From Eubacterium sp. 1001713B170207_170306_E7 (GTDB lineage: Bacteria; Bacillota; Clostridia; Eubacteriales; Eubacteriaceae): a stretch of 64,000 bases of DNA. Every line of letters begins with the position of its first letter. Position 1 is the stretch's first letter. Position numbers and translations under genes: made by a program. Shown here in pieces: positions 18,187 through 27,499 of this stretch. The notes beneath the pieces are model-generated. The model did not search any database, had not been told where the DNA came from, and was given only the letters and a program-made list of their open reading frames with translations. The stretch spans positions 868,406-932,405 of the forward strand of contig NZ_JADMVE010000001.1 in NCBI RefSeq assembly GCF_015547515.1. Reading direction: 5' to 3'.

Positions 18187-18495
18187 ATGTCGATTCTGGA
18201 TTCAATCAACAAAGCTGAGGAACGTGCAGCAGAAATGCGTTCTGAAGCAAAAGCAAAAGCGCGTGAAACCCTGCGTCAGGCTGAGGCCGAAGCCAGGGAA
18301 AAGGGCGACGCATTGATTCTTGAAGCCAAGGAAGCTTCTGAAGCAGTTCTTCTGCAGGAGGAGGCATTGGCCGAAAAGGAAATGGAACGCGTCCTTCACG
18401 ATGCGAGTCTCGCAGATGAGAAGATGGCTGAAAAGGCCAGGACTCGTGTCCCGAAGGCGGTTGAATTTATTTTGGAAAGGGTAGAAACGCAATGA
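18187..18495 (+). CDS. ntpF: V/A-type ATPase peripheral stalk subunit G/H
   Basis: A 102-residue, almost wholly helical Ala/Glu/Lys-rich protein. It forms the coiled-coil partner of subunit E in the peripheral stalks that hold the catalytic head still against the rotor. Position at the head of the operon matches ntpF of Enterococcus hirae. The stop overlaps the ntpI start (ATGA). Sequence alone identifies it weakly, because such stalks are low-complexity; the operon context is decisive. Confidence 0.88.
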   Translation: MSILDSINKAEERAAEMRSEAKAKARETLRQAEAEAREKGDALILEAKEASEAVLLQEEALAEKEMERVLHDASLADEKMAEKARTRVPKAVEFILERVETQ

Positions 18496-20366
18496 TTATT
18501 CCAATGAAAAAAGCGAAGCTCATTGCCCTGAAGGAAGATAAGGAAGCCCTTCTGCTTTCACTTCAGAGGTGCGGTGAGTTCATGGCTATTCCACCCGACG
18601 AAGAGACAGAACAAACCGCAAAAAATGAACAGATTGATTTAGACGTGCAGCAGGCAGACGCTATGCTGCGGTTTATGCAGCGCTATCAGAAAAAGAAAAG
18701 CTTTTTCAATGACCGCCCCGTTTACGGCTATGATGAATTTATCCACCGTAACGAAAAGGGTGAAGTCCTGGTTCAGGAAACTTCAGCGATCTCGGATAAG
18801 CTTTCAGCAGCACATTCTGAGATTATGACGCTGAAATCCGAGTGCTCCCAGCTGGAGCCGTGGCTTTCGATGGATGTACCCATCGAGGACCTTAAGCCAA
18901 CGCAGTACACCAATTTTCATATTGGTTATCTACCGCCTCTTGTCCATGAAGAAATCGTGGCCGCAGTGGCCCGGTATAATGCTGAAATTCAGCTCTTTGG
19001 CAAAACCGCAGAAGGTCAGGCAGCGCTGATTGTCTCTTTTATGGAGGACGATGCAGCCCTTTCAGACAGCATCAAGGTTCTGGGGTTTGTGGAGGCGTCT
19101 CTTCCGAGAGTAACAGGAACCGCGTCTCAAACCAGTCAGCGCAATCAGGAAAAAATTGAGCTTCTGGAAAAGGATATTGAGTCCTATGAAAAACAGATGG
19201 CCGAACTGTCCGAATCCCAGCAGGAGCTTGAACTCCTGAGTGAGCAGTACAAGGCAGAGCAGGAACGCCAGTCTGTCAGGTTTATGGAAACAGTTGAAAC
19301 GGTTTGTGTGGAAGGCTGGGTAAGAAATGACCGGCTGGAAACGGTTGAAAATGCCGTCAGTCAGGTAACAGATGTATACGATCTGGAATACAGCGACCCT
19401 GAGGAAGGCGAACAGCCGCCGACAGCGCTGGAAAACAAAAAGTTCTGGCAGCCCTTTGAGTCCATTACGGATATGTATTCCCCGCCAAAACCCGGCACCA
19501 TCGACCCGACACCGGTGTCCGCACCGTGGTTCTGGGTAATCTTCGGGATGATGATGGGCGATTTTGGTTACGGGGCGCTCATGGCCATTGTTTTTGGGCT
19601 CATGAAAAAAATCATAAAGCCCAAGGGACAATTTGGTATGCTGGTCACGCTTTTGTTTTATTCCAGCATCACAACCATGATTTTTGGGATACTTTTCGGC
19701 AGCTATTTTGGCGAAACCTTCCATCCCATTCTCTTCTCGCCGCTGGATAATCCGGTAGCGATGCTGATCTTCTCGCTGGTGGTCGGGGTATTCCATATCT
19801 TCTCAGGTATGGCTATCAAGATCGTCGAGCAGGTTCGCGCCGGCCATGTGCTGGATGCGATCTTCGATCAGGTCAGCTGGATGCTGTTAATTTCCGGTGC
19901 GGGTTTGATCTTTTTAGAACAGACCAAAACCGTAGGAATGGTACTCGCCATTGTGGGCGCGGTCATTATCCTCTTTACAGCAGGCCGTGAAAAGAAAAAT
20001 ATTGTCGGCAAGGCTTTCGGCGGTATTATGGGGCTTTATGATGTCACCAGCTATCTGAGTGATATTCTGTCCTACGCCCGTATTCTTGCTTTAGGGCTGG
20101 CCACCGGCGTTATCGCCATGGTTATGAATATTCTGGCCGGAATGGTACAGATCAACATTCTCGGGTTTATTTTATCCCTTGTGATCTACTTTATCGGTCA
20201 TGTTTTCAATATTACGATCAGCCTGCTGTCCGCATATGTACACGACAGCCGTCTCCAGTATATTGAATTCTTTAACAAATTTTATGAAGGCGGTGGTTAT
20301 AACTTCGAACCACTGGCAATTCAGACAAAATCAATAGATGTCATTGACAATTCTAAAGAAGTTTAG
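18492..20366 (+). CDS. ntpI: V/A-type ATPase subunit I (a subunit)
   Basis: A 624-residue stator membrane subunit. The first 320 residues are cytoplasmic with long coiled coils (around 205-260); the C-terminal half has seven or more membrane spans. It provides the ion half-channels beside the rotor ring. The conserved Arg region in the last spans appears as LSYARILALGLATGVIAM, the usual motif containing the essential Arg. Normal length. The start ATGA-overlaps ntpF. Confidence 0.95.
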   Translation: MIIPMKKAKLIALKEDKEALLLSLQRCGEFMAIPPDEETEQTAKNEQIDLDVQQADAMLRFMQRYQKKKSFFNDRPVYGYDEFIHRNEKGEVLVQETSAISDKLSAAHSEIMTLKSECSQLEPWLSMDVPIEDLKPTQYTNFHIGYLPPLVHEEIVAAVARYNAEIQLFGKTAEGQAALIVSFMEDDAALSDSIKVLGFVEASLPRVTGTASQTSQRNQEKIELLEKDIESYEKQMAELSESQQELELLSEQYKAEQERQSVRFMETVETVCVEGWVRNDRLETVENAVSQVTDVYDLEYSDPEEGEQPPTALENKKFWQPFESITDMYSPPKPGTIDPTPVSAPWFWVIFGMMMGDFGYGALMAIVFGLMKKIIKPKGQFGMLVTLLFYSSITTMIFGILFGSYFGETFHPILFSPLDNPVAMLIFSLVVGVFHIFSGMAIKIVEQVRAGHVLDAIFDQVSWMLLISGAGLIFLEQTKTVGMVLAIVGAVIILFTAGREKKNIVGKAFGGIMGLYDVTSYLSDILSYARILALGLATGVIAMVMNILAGMVQINILGFILSLVIYFIGHVFNITISLLSAYVHDSRLQYIEFFNKFYEGGGYNFEPLAIQTKSIDVIDNSKEV

Positions 20367-20379
20367 GAGGAATGAAATC

Positions 20380-20853
20380 ATGTCTTTAGGTTTAGCATTA
20401 GCTATTTTTGGTGCAGCAATCGCTGCCGGTTTAGCAGGTATTGGTTCTGCCAAGGGTGTTCAGATCAGCGGCGAAGCCGCCGCAGGCGTTGTTGCAGAAC
20501 GTTCGGAAATGTTTGGTAAAATGCTCGTACTCCAGGCTCTGCCGGGTACACAGGGGATCTACGGTTTCCTGACAGCGGTTCTTATCATGGTTCAGGTTGG
20601 TATTTTAGGCGGAACACCACTTGATTTAAGCTTATATCAGGGGATGGCCTTCCTGGCAGCCGGTTTCCCAATCGGGATCGTCGGTTTACTGTCTGGTATC
20701 GCCCAGGGGAAAGCAGCGGCAGCCTCTATTCATATGACCGCCAAGGATGAAACCGCATTTGCAAAAGGGATCACCATTACCGCGATCGTAGAAACTTATG
20801 CGATCTTAGCCTTACTCGTATCCATCCTGTTAATTTTCAGCATCCAGTTATAA
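20380..20853 (+). CDS. ntpK: V/A-type ATPase rotor subunit K (V-type c subunit)
   Basis: A 157-residue duplicated-hairpin proteolipid with four membrane spans. It carries the whole Na+ ligand set known from E. hirae NtpK: Leu54, Thr57 and Gln58 in LPGTQGIYGF, Gln109 in GIAQGK, and Glu138 in IVETYAI. Only the second hairpin has the ion-binding carboxylate, as in V-type c subunits. This points to Na+ rather than H+ coupling. The start is the ATG after AGGAGG; the open frame extends into ntpI without support. Confidence 0.95.
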   Translation: MSLGLALAIFGAAIAAGLAGIGSAKGVQISGEAAAGVVAERSEMFGKMLVLQALPGTQGIYGFLTAVLIMVQVGILGGTPLDLSLYQGMAFLAAGFPIGIVGLLSGIAQGKAAAASIHMTAKDETAFAKGITITAIVETYAILALLVSILLIFSIQL

Positions 20854-20888
20854 GAACTGCAAAATACGTGAAAGTGAGGTGAAAGCGT

Positions 20889-21494
20889 GTGAGTGCCGAT
20901 AAAATTATTGAAAAAATCCTGGAAAAGGCCAATGAAGATGTGGCTTTGCTCGAACAGGAAACGGCAGAAAGGGTTCAGTCCTCCGTGGCCGCCATTGAGC
21001 GCCGTACAGAGCTGACGTTGAACGCGCTGAAAAATAAAGAAAAGGCCGATGTGGAAGAAATCCACCGCAGAAGCCAGCTGATGACCCGTTTGGATTCCAG
21101 AAAAAATGTTCTGGCTGTCAAACGCAAGGTTATCGATGAAGTTTTTGATAAAGCAAGAGTAGACCTCGACGCCTTAGACGACAGCCGTTATGAAGCGCTT
21201 GTAACAAAAATCGTCGTAAACGGCTCGGAAACCGGCAGTGAAAAGCTGCAGGTTCCCGCAAAGGATCTTCAAAGATACAAGGACGGCCTGCTGGATAAGC
21301 TGAATGCCGCCCTCAAGGATGCTGGAAAGGTTGGGGAACTGACCTTAGATGAAACACCGGCTACCTTTAAATCCGGCGTTATGCTCGTGGGTGAAATGAG
21401 CGATGTCAATGGCTCCTTCGATGTACTGATCGATGACGCCCGCGAAAAATATGAGCGAGAGGTTGCAGAAATGCTCTTTGAAGTGGAGGTGTAG
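20889..21494 (+). CDS. ntpE: V/A-type ATPase subunit E
   Basis: A 201-residue peripheral stalk subunit. Residues 1-100 are a long helix pairing with subunit G/H; the C-terminal domain (GVMLVGEMSDVNGSFDVLIDDAREKYE) is the globular part that binds the B subunit. It starts with GTG after AAAGTGAGGTG. Position between ntpK and ntpC is the normal order. Confidence 0.9.
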   Translation: MSADKIIEKILEKANEDVALLEQETAERVQSSVAAIERRTELTLNALKNKEKADVEEIHRRSQLMTRLDSRKNVLAVKRKVIDEVFDKARVDLDALDDSRYEALVTKIVVNGSETGSEKLQVPAKDLQRYKDGLLDKLNAALKDAGKVGELTLDETPATFKSGVMLVGEMSDVNGSFDVLIDDAREKYEREVAEMLFEVEV

Positions 21495-21497
21495 GCC

Positions 21498-22469
21498 ATG
21501 TCTGAAACCAGTTATCCCTATGCAATAGGGCGTATCAAGGTGCAGGAAGCAGGCCTTATCGACCGGACGCGCTGGAACCGCCTCTGGGAGGCCGATGAAG
21601 CCGAAGCCCTCAAGCTTCTGGACGAAATCGGCTACGGCGCAGAAGCCAAGGATCACAGCCAGCTCGATAATCTCATTGATGCAGAGCTGACAAAAACCCG
21701 GAATCTCATCAATGAGATCACCCCGGATAAGACGGTGACGGATCTTCTGCTCATCCCAACAGATGTCCATAATATCAAAGCTATTTTAAAAGGACAGCTG
21801 CAGCGGGTAGAAGTCGAAAACCTTCTGCTTGAAGGCGGCGGTATTCCGCTGGATATCCTTCAGAAAGCACTGGAGCACGGCGATTACACACTTCTGCCGG
21901 AATGCTTCAGAGAACCGCTGAAGCGGCTCGAGGATGTCACCGACCCCAGAGTCATCAGTGTGACCATTGATAATGCGGCTTACGCACAAATTTTAGAAAC
22001 CTTATCGCAGCAGAAGCATTCAAGCGAGCTGTTGAAAAAATATTACAAAGCGAAAATCGATTTTACCAATATTCTGACAGTGCTCAGAGCCAACGTTCTG
22101 GACTGGGGAACCTTCAAGGTAAAGCCCCTTTTAATACCAGGCGGTGAAATCGAAGAAAAGGCACTGCTTGACGCGACGGATATTCCCAACGAGCAGCTGG
22201 CAAAACAGCTGGGACACGGGGAACACAGCATTCTGATCAAGTCTGTTCTTGAGCGCTATGCACAGGACGGCAATTTATCAGAGGTGGAACAGAAATTTGA
22301 GGACGCGGCTTTTAACATGATCCATGAGCGAAGAAGCGATTCCTTCAGCATTGGCCCTATTGCCAACTACCTGTTCCAGCGTCAGGCTGAGGGAAAGGCC
22401 CTGCGGGTCATGTTTGCGGGTAAACGCTCCGGTATTAAAATACCGCTGGCGGAACTCGGCGTTGTTTAG
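21498..22469 (+). CDS. ntpC: V/A-type ATPase subunit C (d subunit)
   Basis: A 323-residue helical funnel-shaped subunit linking the central stalk to the rotor ring. The family segments are SYPYAIGRIKVQEAGLID at the start, TDVHNIKAILKGQL near residue 90, and the end FAGKRSGIKIPLAELGVV. Length matches. It begins three bases after ntpE. Confidence 0.93.
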   Translation: MSETSYPYAIGRIKVQEAGLIDRTRWNRLWEADEAEALKLLDEIGYGAEAKDHSQLDNLIDAELTKTRNLINEITPDKTVTDLLLIPTDVHNIKAILKGQLQRVEVENLLLEGGGIPLDILQKALEHGDYTLLPECFREPLKRLEDVTDPRVISVTIDNAAYAQILETLSQQKHSSELLKKYYKAKIDFTNILTVLRANVLDWGTFKVKPLLIPGGEIEEKALLDATDIPNEQLAKQLGHGEHSILIKSVLERYAQDGNLSEVEQKFEDAAFNMIHERRSDSFSIGPIANYLFQRQAEGKALRVMFAGKRSGIKIPLAELGVV

Positions 22470-22478
22470 GAGGAAATC

Positions 22479-22796
22479 ATGAGTGAACAAGCTAAATTAG
22501 CCGTTATCGGCGATCAGGATTCGATCATGGTTTTCCAGGCGCTTGGGGTTCGTACCGTTTATGCCGATGCAGCAAGGGATATCGAAAAAGCCATCCACAC
22601 GCTGGCCAAAGAAGAAACTGCTGTTATTTACATTACCGAACAGGCCGCTGCCCTGGTGCCGGAAGCCATCGAAAAATACAAAACCGAGCCCTTTCCAGCC
22701 ATTATTCCGATTCCAAACCGTTTTGGAACAAATGGCCTGGGCATGAAGGGCATTCAGGATAACATTGAAAAAGCCATTGGCGCAGATATTTTATAA
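22479..22796 (+). CDS. ntpG: V/A-type ATPase subunit F
   Basis: A 105-residue central-stalk subunit with a Rossmann-like N-terminal part (AVIGDQDSIMVFQALGV) and a flexible C-terminal helix. It sits on subunit D and is thought to tune rotation or ATP hydrolysis. In E. hirae naming it is NtpG. AGGAGG precedes the ATG. Confidence 0.93.
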   Translation: MSEQAKLAVIGDQDSIMVFQALGVRTVYADAARDIEKAIHTLAKEETAVIYITEQAAALVPEAIEKYKTEPFPAIIPIPNRFGTNGLGMKGIQDNIEKAIGADIL

Positions 22797-22821
22797 ACTA
22801 TAGAAAGGGGTGGATAGAACG

Positions 22822-24627
22822 ATGATTCAGCCCAATGAACAATCAACCATGAAGCAAGTAGGGACAATTGTCAAGGTTGCCGGTCCGCTGATTGTAGCGA
22901 CCGGACTAGCCGATGTTCAGATGTTTGACGTTGTCCGAGTCAGTGAAAAACGACTCATTGGTGAAGTAATTGAATTAAGAGGTGACAGAGCCTCTATCCA
23001 GGTATATGAAGAAACCGCCGGCTTAGGCCCAGGCGAACCCGTATATGTGACAGGCGAGCCCCTGTCCGTTGATTTGGCCCCTGGCCTGATCGAAAGTATC
23101 TTTGACGGTATCCAGAGACCGCTGACCACCATTTACAACGAATCCGGAGACCGTATCAGCAGAGGGATTGACGTTCCCAAGCTTGACCGCGAAAAGAAAT
23201 GGCCCTTTGTACCGGCCTGCCAGAAGGGCGATGTGTTAAAGCCCGGCGATGTGATCGGTACCGTCCAGGAAACACCGGCAGTGCTTCAGAAGATTATGAT
23301 GCCGCCAAAACTGGAAGGAACAGTTGAGTGGATTTTTGACGGCGAAGCCAATATTGTCGAACCCATTGCAAAAATTAAAAAGAAGGACGGAGAAATCGTG
23401 GAAGTGCCCATGCTCAGAAGCTGGCCGGTACGACGCGGCCGTCCCTATACAGAAAAAATCGCACCCGATGAACCCATGGTCACCGGACAGCGCGTCATCG
23501 ATACGCTGTTCCCAATCGCCAAGGGTGGTATTGCCGCTATTCCGGGACCGTTCGGCTCCGGTAAAACCGTTGTACAGCATCAGCTGGCCAAATGGGCCGA
23601 CGCCGACATTATTGTCTACATCGGCTGTGGCGAACGTGGAAATGAAATGACGGACGTTCTGATGGAATTCCCGGAACTGCATGACCCGCGTACCGGCCTG
23701 TCCCTGATGAAGCGTACGGTTCTCATCGCGAATACCTCAGATATGCCCGTAGCCGCCCGTGAAGCGTCGATCTATACAGGTATCACAATTGCGGAATACT
23801 TCCGTGATATGGGCTATAAGGTGGCAATTATGGCCGACTCCACATCGCGCTGGGCCGAAGCCCTCCGTGAAATGTCCGGCCGTCTTGAAGAAATGCCTGG
23901 TGAAGAAGGCTACCCGGCTTATCTTTCCTCCAGACTGGCAGAATTCTACGAACGTGCAGGCTTTGTCAGATGTCTTGGCTCAGAAGATCGTTACGGCGCA
24001 ATTTCGGCCATCGGGGCTGTATCGCCTCCGGGTGGTGACATCTCCGAGCCGGTATCCCAGGCAACCCTGCGTATCGTTAAGGTATTCTGGAGCCTGAACG
24101 CCAACCTGGCGTACAAACGTCACTTCCCGGCCATTGACTGGCTGCAGAGCTACTCTCTGTACAGTGACAAAATGAATGTTTATTTTGACAAATCTGTCGA
24201 AACCGACTGGTCTGTCCATGTTCGCCAGACCATGCAGATCCTTCAGGAAGAAGCCGAGCTGGATGAAATCGTCCGTCTTGTCGGGGTAGACGCCCTGGGC
24301 TTCAAGGACCGTCTGACACTGGAATGTGCCCAGTCCATCCGTGAGGATTACCTGCATCAGTCCGCTTTTGACGATGTCGATACCTATTCTTCACTTGAAA
24401 AACAGTATGCCATGCTCAGCATGATTCTGGCCTGGTACGAAAAAGGCGTTGCCGCCCTTGAAATGAACGTGCCCTTTGCCAAGATCATCACCATGGATAT
24501 CCGAGAAAAAATTGCCCGTATGAAATACGTGCCGGAAGACCAGAAGGAAGAGCGCTTCCCGGCCATTGCCGCCGAAATGGAAGCAGAATTCTTAGCACTG
24601 ATGGAAGGAAGTGGTGACGATGAATAA
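22822..24627 (+). CDS. ntpA: V/A-type ATPase catalytic subunit A
   Basis: A 601-residue catalytic subunit. The P-loop is GPFGSGKT (about residue 234), preceded by the A-subunit-specific non-homologous insert (about residues 115-195). The catalytic Glu lies in CGERGNEM, and [27 protein letters not shown] is conserved (shown here only to residue order). An ATG at 22822 follows AAAGGGG by a proper distance; a GTG four codons earlier overlaps that site. Confidence 0.97.
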   Translation: MIQPNEQSTMKQVGTIVKVAGPLIVATGLADVQMFDVVRVSEKRLIGEVIELRGDRASIQVYEETAGLGPGEPVYVTGEPLSVDLAPGLIESIFDGIQRPLTTIYNESGDRISRGIDVPKLDREKKWPFVPACQKGDVLKPGDVIGTVQETPAVLQKIMMPPKLEGTVEWIFDGEANIVEPIAKIKKKDGEIVEVPMLRSWPVRRGRPYTEKIAPDEPMVTGQRVIDTLFPIAKGGIAAIPGPFGSGKTVVQHQLAKWADADIIVYIGCGERGNEMTDVLMEFPELHDPRTGLSLMKRTVLIANTSDMPVAAREASIYTGITIAEYFRDMGYKVAIMADSTSRWAEALREMSGRLEEMPGEEGYPAYLSSRLAEFYERAGFVRCLGSEDRYGAISAIGAVSPPGGDISEPVSQATLRIVKVFWSLNANLAYKRHFPAIDWLQSYSLYSDKMNVYFDKSVETDWSVHVRQTMQILQEEAELDEIVRLVGVDALGFKDRLTLECAQSIREDYLHQSAFDDVDTYSSLEKQYAMLSMILAWYEKGVAALEMNVPFAKIITMDIREKIARMKYVPEDQKEERFPAIAAEMEAEFLALMEGSGDDE

Positions 24628-26029
24628 AGAGTACAAAACCATTAGTGAAGTCGTCGGCCCATTGATGCTGGTCGACCATGTAGAAGGTGTAAAATACGAC
24701 GAGCTGGTCGAAATCGAACAGGCCGATGGTGAAAAACGCCTTGGTAAGGTCCTTGAGGTCAATGGCGACAAAGCCATGGTACAGCTCTATGAGAGCTCCC
24801 AGGGCCTGAGAATCTCCAATTCCAAGGTCCGTTTCCAGGGCCATGGTATTGAGCTCGGCGTGAGCAAGGACATGCTTGGCCGTGTATTTGACGGTATGGG
24901 ACGCCCAACCGACGGCGGTCCTGAAATTATTCCGGAAAAGAAGCTGGACATTAACGGTTCGCCAATGAATCCGGTTGCCCGTGACTATCCTGCCGAATTT
25001 ATCCAAACAGGGGTTTCTGCCATCGATGGCCTGAACACCTTGGTTCGTGGACAGAAGCTGCCGGTATTCTCCGGCTCGGGTCTGCCACATGCGCAGCTGG
25101 CGGCTCAGATTGCCCGTCAGGCACGCGTTCTTGACAATGACGAAGGCTTTGCCGTTGTCTTTGCCGCTATCGGGATCACCTTTGAAGAAGCAGACTTTTT
25201 CGTTAAGGATTTCCGGCGTACAGGCGCGATCGAACGTGCGGTGCTCTTTATGAACTACGCCAACGACCCGGCGGTCGAACGTATTTCCACACCGCGTATG
25301 GCCATTACCTGTGCCGAATATCTGGCTTATGAGCTGGACATGCAGGTTCTGGTAATCTTAACCGATATTACCAATTATGCCGAAGCCCTGCGAGAAGTCT
25401 CCGCTGCCCGTAAAGAAGTACCGGGCCGCCGCGGCTATCCAGGCTACCTGTATACAGACCTCGCGACCCTATATGAACGCGCCGGCCGTATGCGCGGTAA
25501 AAAAGGCTCCATCACACAGATTCCAATCCTTTCCATGCCTGAAGATGATAAAACGCACCCGATTCCTGACTTAACCGGGTACATCACCGAAGGCCAGATT
25601 ATCTTATCCAGAGATCTGTACAGAAGGGGGATCGAGCCTCCGATCGACGTACTGCCATCGCTCAGCCGTCTGAAGGACAAGGGGATCGGGGAAGGCAAGA
25701 CCCGTAAGGATCACGCCGATACCATGAACCAGCTGTTCTCAGCCTACGCCCGTGGTAAGGACGCGAAGGAGCTGGCTGTTATCCTCGGGGACGCCGCCTT
25801 ATCCGACGTCGATAAAATCTACGCCCGTTTTGCCACAGAGTTTGAAGAACGCTATGTATCCCAGGGCTTCGAGACCAACCGGACCATCGAAGAAACCCTG
25901 GCTATCGGCTGGGAGCTTTTGTCTATCCTGCCGCGCACAGAGCTCAAACGTATTAAGGACGAATATATTGATGAGTACATTCCCTCTCCGCTAAGTGAAG
26001 ACGACGATATCACAGACGAGGAGGAATAA
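24620..26029 (+). CDS. ntpB: V/A-type ATPase regulatory subunit B
   Basis: A 469-residue non-catalytic nucleotide-binding subunit. The P-loop position is replaced by [15 protein letters not shown], as usual for B subunits. Conserved [15 protein letters not shown] and [14 protein letters not shown] segments are present. The ATG overlaps the end of ntpA by eight bases; two in-frame GTG codons lie just upstream within the ribosome site. Confidence 0.97.
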   Translation: MNKEYKTISEVVGPLMLVDHVEGVKYDELVEIEQADGEKRLGKVLEVNGDKAMVQLYESSQGLRISNSKVRFQGHGIELGVSKDMLGRVFDGMGRPTDGGPEIIPEKKLDINGSPMNPVARDYPAEFIQTGVSAIDGLNTLVRGQKLPVFSGSGLPHAQLAAQIARQARVLDNDEGFAVVFAAIGITFEEADFFVKDFRRTGAIERAVLFMNYANDPAVERISTPRMAITCAEYLAYELDMQVLVILTDITNYAEALREVSAARKEVPGRRGYPGYLYTDLATLYERAGRMRGKKGSITQIPILSMPEDDKTHPIPDLTGYITEGQIILSRDLYRRGIEPPIDVLPSLSRLKDKGIGEGKTRKDHADTMNQLFSAYARGKDAKELAVILGDAALSDVDKIYARFATEFEERYVSQGFETNRTIEETLAIGWELLSILPRTELKRIKDEYIDEYIPSPLSEDDDITDEEE

Positions 26030-26032
26030 GCC

Positions 26033-26668
26033 ATGGCTATTCGTGTAAATCCTACCCGGATGGAGCTGACCCGTCTCAAGAAAAGGCTTAAAACAGCCAC
26101 CAGAGGTCATAAGCTCTTAAAGGATAAACGGGACGAAATGGTAAGGCGTTTTATGGGATATATCCGCAGAAACAAAGAACTCCGGGAAGAAATTGAAGCG
26201 CAGCTTGGCGCTGCCATGGGCCGTTTTGCCATTGCCGGCGCCAGAATGGGCGAGGCAGCGGTAACCGAAGCACTCCTGTGCCCGGCCCGTGAAGCGACCA
26301 TTGAGCTTGGAAAACAGAACATCATGAATGTGGATGTGCCGACCATCAAGTACACAGCCATCGAAGGCGGTACAGATCTGCCCTACGGCTTTGCCTTTAC
26401 CTCAGGCGAGCTGGACGGTGCGGTGCTGGATATGGCAGCGCTTTTACCGCTGCTTATCGAGCTGGCAGAGGTTGAAAAAACCTGTAACATGCTGGCCGAT
26501 GAAATTGAAAAGACCAGACGCCGTGTCAACGCACTGGAGCACGTCATGATTCCGGAAATGCTGGAAACCATCAAGTACATTACCATGAAGCTGGAAGATA
26601 ACGAGCGTGGAAACATCACCCGTTTGATGAAGGTTAAGGAAATGATGGTAGCGGAGAATCAAAATTAA
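26033..26668 (+). CDS. ntpD: V/A-type ATPase central stalk subunit D
   Basis: A 211-residue subunit made of two long helices that form the rotating shaft inside the A3B3 head. It starts RVNPTRMELTRLKKRLKTA and ends with the second helix (ALEHVMIPEMLETIKYI), both characteristic. Last gene of the operon, three bases after ntpB, then a strong terminator. Confidence 0.95.
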   Translation: MAIRVNPTRMELTRLKKRLKTATRGHKLLKDKRDEMVRRFMGYIRRNKELREEIEAQLGAAMGRFAIAGARMGEAAVTEALLCPAREATIELGKQNIMNVDVPTIKYTAIEGGTDLPYGFAFTSGELDGAVLDMAALLPLLIELAEVEKTCNMLADEIEKTRRRVNALEHVMIPEMLETIKYITMKLEDNERGNITRLMKVKEMMVAENQN

Positions 26669-26698
26669 TACGTTTCGTAATTAAGTTTGTTTTTTATA

Positions 26699-26742
26699 AA
26701 AGTGGTTATTGCATAGCGTTATGCAGTAACCGCTTTTTTACT
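26699..26742 (+). terminator. ATPase operon terminator
   Basis: AGTGGTTATTGCATA and TATGCAGTAACCGCT arms around GCGT, then TTTTTT. A 14-bp stem with few mismatches. Confidence 0.9.
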
Positions 26743-26756
26743 TTATATGCCTCACA

Positions 26757-26787
26757 GGCACAGCACAATTCTGTGCCGTGCTCTTTA
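26757..26787. repeat. Dispersed hairpin repeat, copy C (inverted orientation)
   Basis: On the minus strand it reads GAGCACGGCACAGAATTGTG followed by CTGTGCC, matching the core of copies A, B and D with two changes. Here it is not needed as a terminator because a better one lies 20 bp upstream. Confidence 0.6.
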
Positions 26788-26837
26788 AAAAGCCAAAACA
26801 TAAAATGTAAAATTAACACATTTCCGGTAGAAATCGC

Positions 26838-26867
26838 TTTACAAATAACAAATAATTAGTGTATAAT
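26838..26867 (+). promoter_or_regulatory. Promoter of the zinc-ribbon gene
   Basis: TTTACA (26838-26843), 18 bp, TATAAT (26862-26867). It leaves an untranslated leader of about 120 bases before the small gene. The leader has CAAATGG/CCATTTAA complementary pieces (26903-26940) but no known riboswitch pattern. The rest of 26669-26992 is accounted for by the terminator and repeat C. Confidence 0.75.
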
Positions 26868-26992
26868 AAACACATAGTATAGTAATGATTACATAAATTT
26901 CAAATGGTTACCATGTCCTGAAACATCTACTCCATTTAAAGAACTGAATCAGACCCTGTACAAGAAATTTTAAATGGAGGTAACTAGACACA

Positions 26993-27160
26993 ATGGAAGA
27001 TAAAACTTTAGTTTGTCAGGATTGTGGTTCTGAATTTGTATTCACTGTTGGTGAACAGGAATTTTACAAAGAAAAAGGCTTCGATAACGAACCTAAAAGA
27101 TGTAAAGAATGCAGAGCTAAAAGAAAACAGACAACCAGAAGACCAAGAAATGAATTTTAG
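26993..27160 (+). CDS. Small zinc-ribbon protein
   Basis: A 55-residue protein. It starts MEDKTLVCQDCGSEFVFT and has a second pair in RCKECRAKRK, giving Cys8, Cys11, Cys37 and Cys40 as a four-Cys zinc site. The segment GEQEFYKEKGF between the pairs is the hallmark of the probable zinc-ribbon family PF13451 found across Firmicutes. The C-terminus is very basic, so nucleic-acid or ribosome binding is possible but unproven. TGGAGGT precedes the ATG. It has its own promoter and terminator. Confidence 0.88.
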   Translation: MEDKTLVCQDCGSEFVFTVGEQEFYKEKGFDNEPKRCKECRAKRKQTTRRPRNEF

Positions 27161-27180
27161 GACTGTCTCAAATGGAATTT

Positions 27181-27206
27181 AAGATCCCTGCGGGGATCTT
27201 TTTTAA
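27181..27206 (+). terminator. Terminator of the zinc-ribbon gene
   Basis: AAGATCCC-TGC-GGGGATCTT with a TTTTTT tail. An ATG immediately after the tail is not the start of the next gene. Confidence 0.88.
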
Positions 27207-27238
27207 TGAAAATTATCGTTAAGGATGGCATACTGTTT

Positions 27239-27487
27239 ATGGACAAACACTACGTGTATATATTAAAATGTAAGGATAACAGCTTATACACGGGTTGGAC
27301 AACCGATATTGAGAAACGCCTGAAAGCCCACAACAGCGGTAAGGGCGCGAAATATACAAAAGGGCGTAATCCGGTGGAGCTGGTATACAAAGAGGTGTTT
27401 GACAACAAGGGCGACGCGCTGCGGCGCGAAGCCGCGATCAAAAACCTCACCCGTAAACAAAAACTGGAGCTCATTAAAAAATTTTAG
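27239..27487 (+). CDS. GIY-YIG nuclease-superfamily protein (UPF0213 type)
   Basis: An 82-residue single-domain protein. YVYILKC and SLYTGWTTDIEKRL form the GIY-YIG sheet, and the catalytic-type Arg (EKRL) and Glu (VELVYKE) are present. Stand-alone members (YhbQ-like) show weak nuclease activity in some species and have no firm role. The ATG at 27239 with AAGGATGG upstream is preferred over an ATG in the preceding terminator tail. It begins a run with the K+ channel gene 12 bp downstream. Confidence 0.87.
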   Translation: MDKHYVYILKCKDNSLYTGWTTDIEKRLKAHNSGKGAKYTKGRNPVELVYKEVFDNKGDALRREAAIKNLTRKQKLELIKKF

Positions 27488-27499
27488 AGAGGTACTGGA

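Noticed and set aside
19062-19796. 244-codon minus-strand frame opposite ntpI
   Set aside because: Low-complexity mirror of subunit I; no ribosome site or promoter.
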